A DNA stretch of 64,000 bases, taken from assembly GCA_001464455.1 (NCBI GenBank), contig LNEI01000025.1, positions 142,674-206,673 of the forward strand. Direction: 5' to 3'. Both the position numbers and the translations under genes were made by a program. Shown here piece after piece: positions 30,688-39,511 of the stretch. Below the pieces are notes generated by a model that was not told the DNA's origin, ran no database searches, and saw only the letters and a list, made by a program, of their open reading frames with translations. The number at the start of each line of letters is the position of its first letter. Position 1 is the first letter of the stretch. Origin of the DNA: Acidobacteria bacterium Ga0077534. Its GTDB lineage: Bacteria; Acidobacteriota; Blastocatellia; Pyrinomonadales; Pyrinomonadaceae.

Positions 30688-33600
30688 CAATAGTCTACAA
30701 CGATTTGGGGCTGCTCTAACGATTTTCATGCTGAGCGTATGTGGGCTTTTCGGCAGCGCTCCCCCAGTTCAAGTTTCGGCAGAAGATGCTGAAGTCTCCG
30801 CAAACCGTTTCCTTTCCGTTTGGTCTCGAAGTAGTTACGAGTCAGCGGCGAGCGAGTTCCTTAGAGCGTCAGAGGCGTGGATCACTCTGGGCGACCCTAA
30901 GCGGGCTGCGGATTGCCTCCGTGAGGCTACAAAAGTTCTTTTGTTACTGTCGGAAAACGGAAAAGCCGTAAAAGCACTTACACGTTCTATCGAATTGGAT
31001 AAGGGCAGTGGAAACTCTGCGGGGCTTGCAATATCGAATTCGCTTCTAGCGGGGCTAAACCGTGAAGAGGGAAAGCGACCTCAAGCTGTCGAGCTGTCGT
31101 CGTCCGCCCTTGAGCAAGCGAGACTGTCTGGCGACGCGAAAGCACTAGCTTACGCGTTATTCGCTGAGGGGATGCTTGAGTTTTATACGGGTGATCTAGA
31201 CAAAAGTATGCGGTCCTTTGCGGAGGCCTCGGCGTTTTCCGAATCCACCAGTGATGTTAGGTTCCAGATCGTCCTGAACTGGACGATAGGCTTTGGTCAC
31301 GCTCGACAAGGAAGGCCAAGGGAAGCCATGGCTATTCTCCGAAAAGCGGTCAATTCAGCACAGTCTGCAGGTTTGGTACGGGAGAAAGCTCTCGCCTTAT
31401 TCGGGTGTGGGTACGTCGCCTTGCTAGGCGGTCGGAAATCCTTGGCTCTGAAATACTACCTTGAAGCCGAGCATTTGTATCCGAATGATTTTGAATGGAT
31501 AGAGAAGGGAAAGCTGTATGCAAATATAGCGGCCGTCTTCGAGGAAATGAAGGTTTTCGAACTGGCGGAGGTGAATTATGAGCGAGCCTATACCTTTTAT
31601 TCCAAAGCGAATTTCCCGCTTGGAAAGATGGCAACACTGCCGAGTTTCGCGAGGATGAAGTATCGGACTGGCGATCGGGCTGCCGCCGCGGAAATGTTAT
31701 TCCAAGCAAGGCGGGACGCGATCGCGCTCGGTAGCCGGCTTCATATTCCCGCGATCGACCAGATGCTTGCGGAGGCGGCTGCCGACGACGGGCTGTTCAA
31801 CGAGTCGCTCACTAGGTTGAAAGACGTTCGGAGAGCTTACACGGAGCTTAATGTAGAGTTTCCAGAGATCGAGCTTTCATTAGGCAGGGTGTACGAGAAA
31901 ATGGGCGATGTGGGGAACGCGAGGGTCCACTACCAGATCGGCCTCGAGAAGGCTCAGCAGTTTGAAGACGGGCATTTGATCGGCGAGGCGGTCTTTCGTC
32001 TCGGGCTGTTGGACGAAATTGACGGGAATAAAGATCAGGCTCTGAAGCGGTATATTGAATCCATCAGACTCGGTGAATCTTCGGCTAATGAGTTTCGCAG
32101 TGCCGCCTTGAGCACATCGTTCTTTTCCACAATTCAAGAACGGTATGAAAGAGCGATAGATCGGCTAATGAGCGACTATTCGTCTAATAAGAACGAATCC
32201 AAAATGATCGAGGCCTTCAATTTGTCAGAAGGTGCGAAAGCCCGTTTTCTGCGCTCCGCGATTATGGCTGCGGAACCGGAACTGCAGGGCGAACCGGGTG
32301 AGCTCTTCGAGCGGGAGATAAATTTAAGCCTAACCGTTAGCTCCAAAGCCGACGAGTTGACTCACGCCTTGAAGGACGGAAATGTAGAACAATCTCTTAC
32401 AGTTCGCAGAGAACTCAATCAACTATCTGATGATCTGGAAAAGATACGGTTCCGACTGGCAGAGATGTTACCAGTATACACTGCCTCCCGAACCGCCTCC
32501 CATTTTAATGTGCAGACCTGGAAAAGCAATGGTCTGGCAAGCGACCTGGTTTTTATGAGCTTCGTGTTAGGGGAGAAATCCGGTTACTTATGGTTAGTGA
32601 GCCCCGAGTCGATCGAGAGTTATGTCACTCCGGGCCGAACGCAGGTTATACCCTTGATCGAACGGCTACGGGTTGTCCTTGCAGAGAACAAGGCGAATGC
32701 CAACGAAACCATTGAGGAATACCGATCTCGCACAGCCGATCTTGATACGGAATACAAAAGAGTAGCCAAGCGACTAAGTCGCGATCTCTTCGGACAGGTT
32801 GCTGACAAATTGAAGGGCAAACGAATTGTGCTCAGTGCGCAAGGGGATCTTCAGTTTTTCCCGCTGGGAGCGTTGCCTTGGCCGGGTGACACTAGTGATG
32901 AGCCAATAATTTCTACCAACGAGGTCCTTTATTCACCTTCAGCCTCGGTTTTGCAATTGATTCGACTGGAGAATCAGAGTGAACGGCAGGCAGGTAGCGA
33001 TCTGCTCGTCTTCTCTGATCCGGTATTCTCCAATAACGATACTCGACTGACCGGAATCAAAATGGATTCGTTGAATTTTGCAGGTATTCCAGGCACTTTT
33101 CGTTCCGCCCAATCCCTCGACAAACTCCCGCGGCTTGAATCTTCAAATGAGGAAGCCATCACGATCGCCCGGGCGGTTGGTGGTTTTAGTATTTCGATAA
33201 AGTCGGGGTTTGATGCGAATCGGACAACGGTGTTGAGTGCGGATTTGGGGGATTATCGGATGCTTCATTTTGCAACGCATGGGGTGATTGATGAGGAGTG
33301 GCCGGAGTTGTCGGGGATATTGTTGTCGTTGTATGACCGGGAAGGCAAGCGGAATGATGGCGGGCTTATTCGGCTGCAGGATGTTTATGGGATGAACCTT
33401 AACTCGGATCTGGTGGTGCTGAGTGCTTGCGATACGGGTATCGGAAAAGACGTGCGGGGCGAGGGGTTGATGAGCTTGACCAATGCTTTTCTTCAGGCGG
33501 GATCGAAGACGGTTGTATCGAGCCTTTGGAAGGTCGATGACGCGGCGACAAAGGAACTTATGACCGAGTTTTATCGCGGCATGGCCGAAGAAGGCCTGAC

Positions 33601-33814
33601 TGTCTCGGCCGCACTCCGTCAGGCGCAGATAAAACTCTACAACGATCCTAGATACCGATCCCCGTTTTACTGGGCCGCTTTCACCATGCATGGCGACTAC
33701 GACAGAGTCCCGCAGATATCAACCAGATATGCACGGCACTCGACTATTGTCGGGGCCATTATGTTTCTACTGCTCGGATTCTATCTTTTTCGAGTGTTTA
33801 GGGCAGTGAAGTAG
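30674..33814 (+). CDS. Exported TPR-CHAT protease-like protein with C-terminal membrane anchor
   Basis: 1046 aa. The start ATG lies inside the end of the C11 gene. A hydrophobic N-terminal segment (about 9-27) looks like a signal sequence. Residues about 55-480 are TPR-type helical repeats. A helical linker (about 500-620) leads to a CHAT domain (about 690-1010) with His869 in HFATHG and Cys919 in LSACDTG, followed by GEGLMSLTNAF and the conserved SLWKVDD, so the caspase-like dyad is intact. A single transmembrane helix (about 1020-1038) closes the protein, putting the CHAT domain next to the membrane. The topology suggests it is periplasmic while the C11 partner looks cytoplasmic, which complicates a direct cascade. 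The stretch 33175-33430 has a G/T-rich codon choice unlike the rest of the gene. The gene converges on the anti-sigma gene. Confidence 0.92.
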   Translation: MKAHNNSLQRFGAALTIFMLSVCGLFGSAPPVQVSAEDAEVSANRFLSVWSRSSYESAASEFLRASEAWITLGDPKRAADCLREATKVLLLLSENGKAVKALTRSIELDKGSGNSAGLAISNSLLAGLNREEGKRPQAVELSSSALEQARLSGDAKALAYALFAEGMLEFYTGDLDKSMRSFAEASAFSESTSDVRFQIVLNWTIGFGHARQGRPREAMAILRKAVNSAQSAGLVREKALALFGCGYVALLGGRKSLALKYYLEAEHLYPNDFEWIEKGKLYANIAAVFEEMKVFELAEVNYERAYTFYSKANFPLGKMATLPSFARMKYRTGDRAAAAEMLFQARRDAIALGSRLHIPAIDQMLAEAAADDGLFNESLTRLKDVRRAYTELNVEFPEIELSLGRVYEKMGDVGNARVHYQIGLEKAQQFEDGHLIGEAVFRLGLLDEIDGNKDQALKRYIESIRLGESSANEFRSAALSTSFFSTIQERYERAIDRLMSDYSSNKNESKMIEAFNLSEGAKARFLRSAIMAAEPELQGEPGELFEREINLSLTVSSKADELTHALKDGNVEQSLTVRRELNQLSDDLEKIRFRLAEMLPVYTASRTASHFNVQTWKSNGLASDLVFMSFVLGEKSGYLWLVSPESIESYVTPGRTQVIPLIERLRVVLAENKANANETIEEYRSRTADLDTEYKRVAKRLSRDLFGQVADKLKGKRIVLSAQGDLQFFPLGALPWPGDTSDEPIISTNEVLYSPSASVLQLIRLENQSERQAGSDLLVFSDPVFSNNDTRLTGIKMDSLNFAGIPGTFRSAQSLDKLPRLESSNEEAITIARAVGGFSISIKSGFDANRTTVLSADLGDYRMLHFATHGVIDEEWPELSGILLSLYDREGKRNDGGLIRLQDVYGMNLNSDLVVLSACDTGIGKDVRGEGLMSLTNAFLQAGSKTVVSSLWKVDDAATKELMTEFYRGMAEEGLTVSAALRQAQIKLYNDPRYRSPFYWAAFTMHGDYDRVPQISTRYARHSTIVGAIMFLLLGFYLFRVFRAVK

Positions 33815-33858
33815 AGGTGAATTATGGCCGGTCGCAGAGAACCGCCCATTCTCGACGA

Positions 33859-34677
33859 CTATTCGATTACAAGCGGATAGTTGGTTGTGGTGCCAGTGGA
33901 CCTATTCTCGAGTCGTATTTGGAACTGGCCGGTCGAGAAGATTGATCGAGGTAGCAGGACGCGAACTTCGTTGCCGTTTGCGTTTTGATAAGACCGGAGG
34001 TTGTTTAGCCTGAAAATTACATTTGTTCCCCTGACAACCTGAAGAGCAAAACCTTTCTCGGTTTTTTCGCCTGGGGCAAGGCCGATTCGGATCAGAGCTG
34101 GGTCCGAAAGATCTGTGATCTTTCGCTTCAGCGTGCCGCCCCCATCTCTCAGGGTCCCGCCGACGAGGTTTACAGTAGTATTGGGTGGAAAACTCGAGAT
34201 ATCCGTAAGTTCGCGTTCGTTCAGGGTTGCGAACTCCTTTTCTAAAGGTGTCAGGCTGCCAACGGCGATAAACTGCCAAACGAGAAATCCGCCCAAGATC
34301 ACTACGCCGAACGCAGGGATCAGAACCATCGGACGAAAAAACCAACTTTGCTTTTTAGCTGGCTGCACCTCCGTCGCTGTGCCGCTCTCCGTTGTGTTTC
34401 TCGCTTCCGATCTAGCGAGGTCTCGAAACGACACTATCTCAGTGATCAACTGCTTCCTTGCGGGTGAAGACAGAAAATGAGCCTGAAACGCCGCCACCTC
34501 ATCGGCGGAAAGCCTGTTGTCAAGAAAATCTTCGACGAGTTCTTCTTCTGCGAGAGCGAGGCGATGAGAGAAATCTTCGTCTTCGATAATTCGCAGGTCT
34601 ATCTCTTCCAAATCCCTCTCGGGGAGGGTTTCTAGAAGGTAATTCCTTAAAGTTCTGTTTTCTGCATCAACCTGCAA
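33859..34677 (-). CDS. Putative membrane anti-sigma factor
   Basis: 272 aa. The start is probably the TTG at 34677, with AGGAG 6-7 nt upstream; no better ATG is available. The cytoplasmic part (about residues 1-95) is acidic and helical (EDEDFSHRLALAEEELVEDFLDNRLS). It has no visible zinc-binding H-x3-C-x2-C motif, so it would not be a classical zinc anti-sigma. One transmembrane helix (about 108-132) is followed by an exported beta-rich domain (about 140-272). It lies 33 bp downstream of the sigma gene on the same strand, the usual order for a sigma/anti-sigma operon. The function is inferred from this context and topology rather than from a recognised domain. Confidence 0.65.
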   Translation of the reverse strand: MQVDAENRTLRNYLLETLPERDLEEIDLRIIEDEDFSHRLALAEEELVEDFLDNRLSADEVAAFQAHFLSSPARKQLITEIVSFRDLARSEARNTTESGTATEVQPAKKQSWFFRPMVLIPAFGVVILGGFLVWQFIAVGSLTPLEKEFATLNERELTDISSFPPNTTVNLVGGTLRDGGGTLKRKITDLSDPALIRIGLAPGEKTEKGFALQVVRGTNVIFRLNNLRSYQNANGNEVRVLLPRSIFSTGQFQIRLENRSTGTTTNYPLVIE

Positions 34678-34710
34678 ATCCTAGCTCCTACTTTTATTGC
34701 GATTAATACC

Positions 34711-35286
34711 CTAAATCTTACGGCCTGATAAACATTTTTCAACGCAATCCCGTAAGCCAACCTTTATTCGAAACACTTTTGTGTGCAAAGCTCCCGGCGA
34801 GAGACCGGCGTTTGCAGCTATCACCCGGCGAGCCTCCTTCCGATCCGCACTAAAGTCTCCATAATATTCCACGATCAATTTCAACTCCGAACGTCCCTGC
34901 GCTGATAGACATTCGCGTAAACAGTCGACTCGGTCTGAACTGCCGTCAGTAGAGGCCTCCTCCGCCGTAATTATGGCCTCTTCATCGAGCTGGATGAGAC
35001 GGTTTTGTTCCCGTCGATGCTCGAGCAGGACCTTCGACGCGAATCCATAAAAATACGAGGAGATCCGTGGAGCACGAACTGGATCGTAGAGTTCAAGCTT
35101 GCTCGCCACGCGGTTGATCGTCTCGTCTGCCAGGGCTTCCGCTTCAGAACAGCCGCGGTAGTAAAAAAACCTTATCAAACCACTATGAAGCTGCTCATAA
35201 ACACGCCCCGCCTCATCCCTGTCAGGCGATAAAAGTGCGAGAAGATGCTCGAATATCTCCGAATTCAATTCCGTCGATTTTGCCAT
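34711..35286 (-). CDS. ECF-type RNA polymerase sigma factor
   Basis: 191 aa from the ATG at 35286. The open frame reaches a TTG at 35337, but that would run through the -10-like element; the remnant at 13403-13491 conserves exactly this ATG, which supports the choice. Region 2 is seen in LIRFFYYRGCSEAEALADE and INRVASKL. Region 4 is seen near the C-terminus (SADRKEARRVIAANAG ... GALHTKVFRIK) as a helix-turn-helix. It directs RNA polymerase to a specific regulon, probably held inactive by the membrane protein encoded just downstream. It is divergent from the histidine kinase gene, sharing a 200-bp control region. Confidence 0.88.
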   Translation of the reverse strand: MAKSTELNSEIFEHLLALLSPDRDEAGRVYEQLHSGLIRFFYYRGCSEAEALADETINRVASKLELYDPVRAPRISSYFYGFASKVLLEHRREQNRLIQLDEEAIITAEEASTDGSSDRVDCLRECLSAQGRSELKLIVEYYGDFSADRKEARRVIAANAGLSPGALHTKVFRIKVGLRDCVEKCLSGRKI

Positions 35287-35320
35287 GTGTGAGCGGGTTG
35301 CCAATCTCTGGTTGACCGGA

Positions 35321-35349
35321 ATTATAACCTTTTCCAAAAAGATTGACTA
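35321..35349 (-). promoter_or_regulatory. Probable sigma-gene promoter
   Basis: On the minus strand a TATAAT (35326-35321) lies 35 nt before the sigma ATG, with a weak TAGTCA 17 bp upstream. The surrounding AGTCAATCTT and GAAAAGGT segments are conserved in the remnant at 13403-13491, which argues that they matter; they might be read by the sigma factor itself. Confidence 0.5.
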
Positions 35350-35486
35350 TTTAACGCCTACGCGCTGGCACCGCGTAGGATTTTCGGGTTCGTTCATGTT
35401 GACGAAACTCAGTTCTAGAATCGCTATGAAAATCTGCTAAGTTGAGGTCTTGTATTCAGGAACTTTCCAAGCAATAATCAAGTGTT

Positions 35487-38400
35487 TTGCAAACCAATCC
35501 TGCATTCGTGTTCTCTTCTGCCGATAGGACGAAACTCTATCGAATAGCCATCCTCATTTTGTGCTCTTTACCGATATTCGGTTCCATCATCTTTGCTAAA
35601 GAAAAGGATTCCGCAACCCTCCCGTTTCTGATAAAAAAATGGACTACTGAAGAGGGGCTGCCTCAGAACACAGTAACCTCTATCTTGCAGACGGCTGATG
35701 GGTATCTTTGGCTTGGTACGTTTGGGGGGCTGGCCAGATTTGATGGGGTCAAATTTACTATTTTCGACACCACGAACGCCACGGGTTTGGCCAGTAACCG
35801 TGTACTGTCGCTTTATGAAGATCGTTGGAAGAGGCTATGGGTTGGTACGGAGACGGGCGAGATCTATACGCTCCTCAACGGAAAATTTATTGAACATAAA
35901 TCAGAGCCTGGGTTCAAGCGGACGACCGTATGGGAGTTTATTGAGGATGATAATGGAAGGTTTTATATTGCATCGGACTCGGGGTTAGAGCGGCTGGACT
36001 TTCGGGAAGATGGCTCGATAATAACCGAGTCGGTCAAAATTATCTCCAGACAAAGATGCTTCAAACTTGCTAAGGGCCCCGATAACACCATTTGGACATC
36101 AAACGGAAGGGCGTTTCTGGTGGAAGGCGACCAATTGTTGAGGGCTGACTCGCTAGGATTATTGCTGCCCACTAATATTCTCGCGATTGATTTCGACTCA
36201 ACCGGAAGAATGCTTATTCAGACCACTTCAGCAGTGGGGTGGTTTGAGAAGGGAGAGTTTTCGCCGATCAAATCTGCGAAAGACGGAGTTAGTCTTAGCG
36301 AGTGCACACCCGCGTTCAAACAAAATGATCTCTGGTGTCAGGAAGGGAGCCGCCTACATGAGATTAAGGACGGCGAGACAATAAGTTATGATCTCGGGGA
36401 ATTTGTGACCACAGGTTCGCGGGCTATATTTTTTGACAATGAGAACAACATTTGGCTTGCGACAGAAGCAGACGGGCTGGTACGACTGACCCGACGAAAG
36501 ATATCTCTTGTGGGGGATCTAACCGATCTTGATGTGTGGGGCCGGTATGCGATCGCAGAAGACTCGACTGGAGCTGTGTGGTTATCCGCACATAATCTTC
36601 TCAAAGTACGGGGCGACAAAGTCGAAAAGGTTGATATTTCGCCTCCTTCGGGAGGCCCAGAGCTAATTACTGCCTTAGCTTTTGACTTGAATAATGTGTT
36701 ATGGGCCGGAGGGCTGGCAGGGCTATACACCGTGAATGACAGAAAAGTCACTTTCAAGCGGTCATTTGGCCCTCATCGGATCAACTCTTTATTCTTCGAC
36801 AGGCAGGCAACGTTGTGGATCGGCACTGCCGATGGTATCTGGCATCTAAAGGATGGGGAGTACACCCATTTCACTACAAACGAGGGCTTGGCCGGCAATA
36901 GTGTTCATTTCATAACCCAGACCAAAGATGAAACGATATGGATCGGCACGATTGGCGGGGTCAGCAAATTCAAAGACGGCAAATTTGAAAACATCACTCC
37001 TGAGAATGGCCTGTCAGGCAATTATGTTCGCGAAATACTCGAGGACAACGACGGAACAATGTGGATCGGAACCTATGGCGGCGGGATAAATCGTTTACGT
37101 GACGGGAATATAAATGCCATTACTACGGCTCAGGGGCTCAACGATAATTTTGTGTCAAGAATACTCCTGGATGATGAAAACAAGTTTTGGGTCTTGGGCA
37201 ACCTTGGAGTATTTGCTGTCCATCGGGACGAACTGAATGCCGTCGCAGACAAGACGAAAAACTCGGTGGTTGGATCTGTTTATGGCGTCGCGGACGGAAT
37301 GGAGAGCAGCGAAGCTAGTGGGGGACATCAGCCCGCCGGAATCCGATCGAAGGACGGGCGGCTTTGGTTTCCAATGATAAAGGATACCGCTATCATCAAC
37401 CCCGCGAACACGGATCGATGGCTCCCACGCGTTGTCATCGAAGGTGCATTCTCACGGTCTCAAAATGCAGGATCACCTCCGGTTGCGGCGGACCTTAACT
37501 CAACCAATGCAATATCTATACCGACGGGGCAAAGGGACCTTGAGATTCAGTTTACGGGCCTAAGCTTCACCAAACCCGAAAAGATACGCTTCTATTATAA
37601 ACTGGATGGCTTGGACGACGACTGGACGGATGCGGGCACACGCCGATCAGCGATCTATCCGTATCTGCCGGCAGGAAATTACACTTTTCAGGTTAGAGCC
37701 GTAAACGCAAGCGGCATCATGAGTGAGAACACGGCCGCCCTCACTATCGTCGTAGATAAGTATTTTTTACAGACCCCTGAATTTACGGTTGCGACGTTTT
37801 TCGCTCTGTCATTGGTAGCGATAGCCGGTTATCGGTTCAGAATTCGTCAGCTCGAATCTCGCCGCTTGAAAGAAGTCGAGTTTTCCAAGCAATTGCTGAA
37901 TGCACAAGAGAGTGAACGCGGGCGCATTGCAACGGAACTCCACGACGGGCTTGGGCAAAACCTGCTTATTATAAAGAACTGGGCACAACTTGGCCTTGAA
38001 GCTTCCAACGACCCCGCCGAAGCTCAAGAGCATTTAAAACAGATCTCGGAAACGGCAGCTCAATCTATCGATGAAACGCGAGCGATCGTAAGAAATCTAT
38101 CGCCGCAGAATCTCAGGAGATTTGGGCTTACTGAGGCGATCGTTAACATGATAGAACAGATCGAAAGTGCGACCGGGGTGCTATTTGAGCGGAACGTCGA
38201 GAATATCGATGGGCTTTTTCCGGAAGAGGCAGAGCTTAGCATTTTCAGGATCGTTCAGGAGTGCCTGAACAACATAATCAAGCACTCGGAAAGCCCGAAA
38301 GGCAGGGTTTCGATAACCCGGGCTGGTGATACAGTCTCCATCGTCATAGTTGACTATGGTAAAGGGTTTGCGCCAAAGCAGTTTTCCGACCCAGGCGGAC

Positions 38401-38519
38401 CAACTCGCGGTTTTGGCGTACAGAGTGTCATTCAGAGGGTGAAATTGTTGGGTGGCGAGTTCAATATTGAATCGAGGGATTCCGAAGGGACTGCTATACG
38501 GATTAGACTCTGGAAGTAA
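35487..38519 (+). CDS. Reg_prop/Y_Y_Y sensor histidine kinase (HisKA_3 type)
   Basis: 1010 aa. The start appears to be a TTG at 35487; a GTG seven codons later is possible, and no ATG lies near the export signal. The signal/anchor helix (about residues 17-37) is followed by a two-component propeller sensor (about 45-620) with repeated WIGT..GG and DGKF.... motifs typical of Reg_prop blades, then a Y_Y_Y domain (about 670-755) and a transmembrane helix (about 768-785). The cytoplasmic part has a HisKA_3 helix with the phospho-acceptor His in ATELHDGLGQNLL (about 820) and a HATPase with DYGKGFAP and GFGVQS (about 905-1005). It senses an extracytoplasmic signal, often a polymer or its fragments in related proteins, and phosphorylates the response regulator encoded 3 nt downstream. 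Confidence 0.93.
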   Translation: MQTNPAFVFSSADRTKLYRIAILILCSLPIFGSIIFAKEKDSATLPFLIKKWTTEEGLPQNTVTSILQTADGYLWLGTFGGLARFDGVKFTIFDTTNATGLASNRVLSLYEDRWKRLWVGTETGEIYTLLNGKFIEHKSEPGFKRTTVWEFIEDDNGRFYIASDSGLERLDFREDGSIITESVKIISRQRCFKLAKGPDNTIWTSNGRAFLVEGDQLLRADSLGLLLPTNILAIDFDSTGRMLIQTTSAVGWFEKGEFSPIKSAKDGVSLSECTPAFKQNDLWCQEGSRLHEIKDGETISYDLGEFVTTGSRAIFFDNENNIWLATEADGLVRLTRRKISLVGDLTDLDVWGRYAIAEDSTGAVWLSAHNLLKVRGDKVEKVDISPPSGGPELITALAFDLNNVLWAGGLAGLYTVNDRKVTFKRSFGPHRINSLFFDRQATLWIGTADGIWHLKDGEYTHFTTNEGLAGNSVHFITQTKDETIWIGTIGGVSKFKDGKFENITPENGLSGNYVREILEDNDGTMWIGTYGGGINRLRDGNINAITTAQGLNDNFVSRILLDDENKFWVLGNLGVFAVHRDELNAVADKTKNSVVGSVYGVADGMESSEASGGHQPAGIRSKDGRLWFPMIKDTAIINPANTDRWLPRVVIEGAFSRSQNAGSPPVAADLNSTNAISIPTGQRDLEIQFTGLSFTKPEKIRFYYKLDGLDDDWTDAGTRRSAIYPYLPAGNYTFQVRAVNASGIMSENTAALTIVVDKYFLQTPEFTVATFFALSLVAIAGYRFRIRQLESRRLKEVEFSKQLLNAQESERGRIATELHDGLGQNLLIIKNWAQLGLEASNDPAEAQEHLKQISETAAQSIDETRAIVRNLSPQNLRRFGLTEAIVNMIEQIESATGVLFERNVENIDGLFPEEAELSIFRIVQECLNNIIKHSESPKGRVSITRAGDTVSIVIVDYGKGFAPKQFSDPGGPTRGFGVQSVIQRVKLLGGEFNIESRDSEGTAIRIRLWK

Positions 38520-38522
38520 TTT

Positions 38523-39185
38523 ATGGCCAACCTAATAACAGTACTCATTGCAGACGACCATCCAATATTTAGGCAGGGTTTATCCGTCATTATTGAAAAA
38601 AATAGGAATCTAAGGGTGGTTGGAGAAGCAGAGAACGGAGAGGAAGCTCTCAAGCTGACTAAAAGCCTTCAACCTGATGTCGTGATCCTGGACATCGATA
38701 TGCCAATCAGGGACGGCATTGAGACCGCTCGTGAGCTTAAATCCCTCGGTTTACCTGCGAAAGTTGTTTTTCTGACAATGCACAAAGACAACTCGATTCT
38801 ACGTTCACTTAGGTCGCTCGGTGTCAAAGGGTATGTTCTGAAGGATTCTGCCTTGAACGAGATCGGCAGTTGTATAAACAAAGTTGCGGCAGGAAATACC
38901 TATTTGAGCCCGGCCCTGAACGATCTTATCCTCGAAAATGTGGAAGATACGAAACGAAACGAACTAACCCCACTTATAGGCACACTCTCACAAGCTGAGC
39001 GCAAGGTGCTGCAGCTTGTAACAGAATCCAAAACCAGCCGAGAGATCGCCGTCGAACTATTTGTTACAGTCAGGACCGTAGAGACCCACCGCTACAATAT
39101 CTGTACCAAACTCAATCTAAATGGTCCGAACGCGCTCTTCAAATTTGCTATTCAGCATAAGCATGAGATCAACTTACTCGCTTGA
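38523..39185 (+). CDS. NarL/FixJ-family response regulator
   Basis: 220 aa. The receiver domain (about residues 6-122) has the acidic pair in IADDHP, the phospho-acceptor Asp in VILDIDMP (about 58), Thr in FLTMHKD and Lys in GYVLKDS. The LuxR-type helix-turn-helix (about 150-215; LSQAERKVLQLVTESKTSRE, VRTVETHRYNI) binds DNA. It starts 3 nt after the histidine kinase stop and is its cognate partner. Its target genes are not visible; the nearest downstream gene is the M1-like peptidase 326 bp away. Confidence 0.95.
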   Translation: MANLITVLIADDHPIFRQGLSVIIEKNRNLRVVGEAENGEEALKLTKSLQPDVVILDIDMPIRDGIETARELKSLGLPAKVVFLTMHKDNSILRSLRSLGVKGYVLKDSALNEIGSCINKVAAGNTYLSPALNDLILENVEDTKRNELTPLIGTLSQAERKVLQLVTESKTSREIAVELFVTVRTVETHRYNICTKLNLNGPNALFKFAIQHKHEINLLA

Positions 39186-39511
39186 AAATAAGTAGTATTA
39201 CGTATGAGTTTCAGTAGAGCTTCGTATTCCACACCCATTTTCTTTCGCTTACTCTCTTCAATATAAGCAGAAGAAGCAAGTAGGTTTTCTATTTCCAACT
39301 CACTTGCTTTCGGTCATTGATGGGATCAGTTCCCAAATTGGCTCGATATTGAACAGAAATTGAACGCATTCGCTCTCGGATATTACGAGGCACCCCTCCA
39401 AGACGCATTCAATTCGTCTATATCCTCAAAAATCTTGTGGAAGCTTTGCGCCTGAACGTGGTTTTCGTTTAGGCCACGGAAGGTACTTTGCGCTTTGGGT
39501 TTAGGTGAATC
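39186..39511. other. Intergenic, 326 bp
   Basis: No gene. A weak hairpin (AAGCAAGT at 39274-39281 with ACTTGCTT at 39302-39309) is present. The promoter of the operon starting at 39512 should lie here but no clear consensus was seen. Confidence 0.5.

Noticed and set aside
28807..33814. Type III-E CRISPR (Craspase-type) TPR-CHAT system
   Set aside because: No gRAMP or other CRISPR gene or repeats nearby, and this CHAT protein has export and membrane segments.
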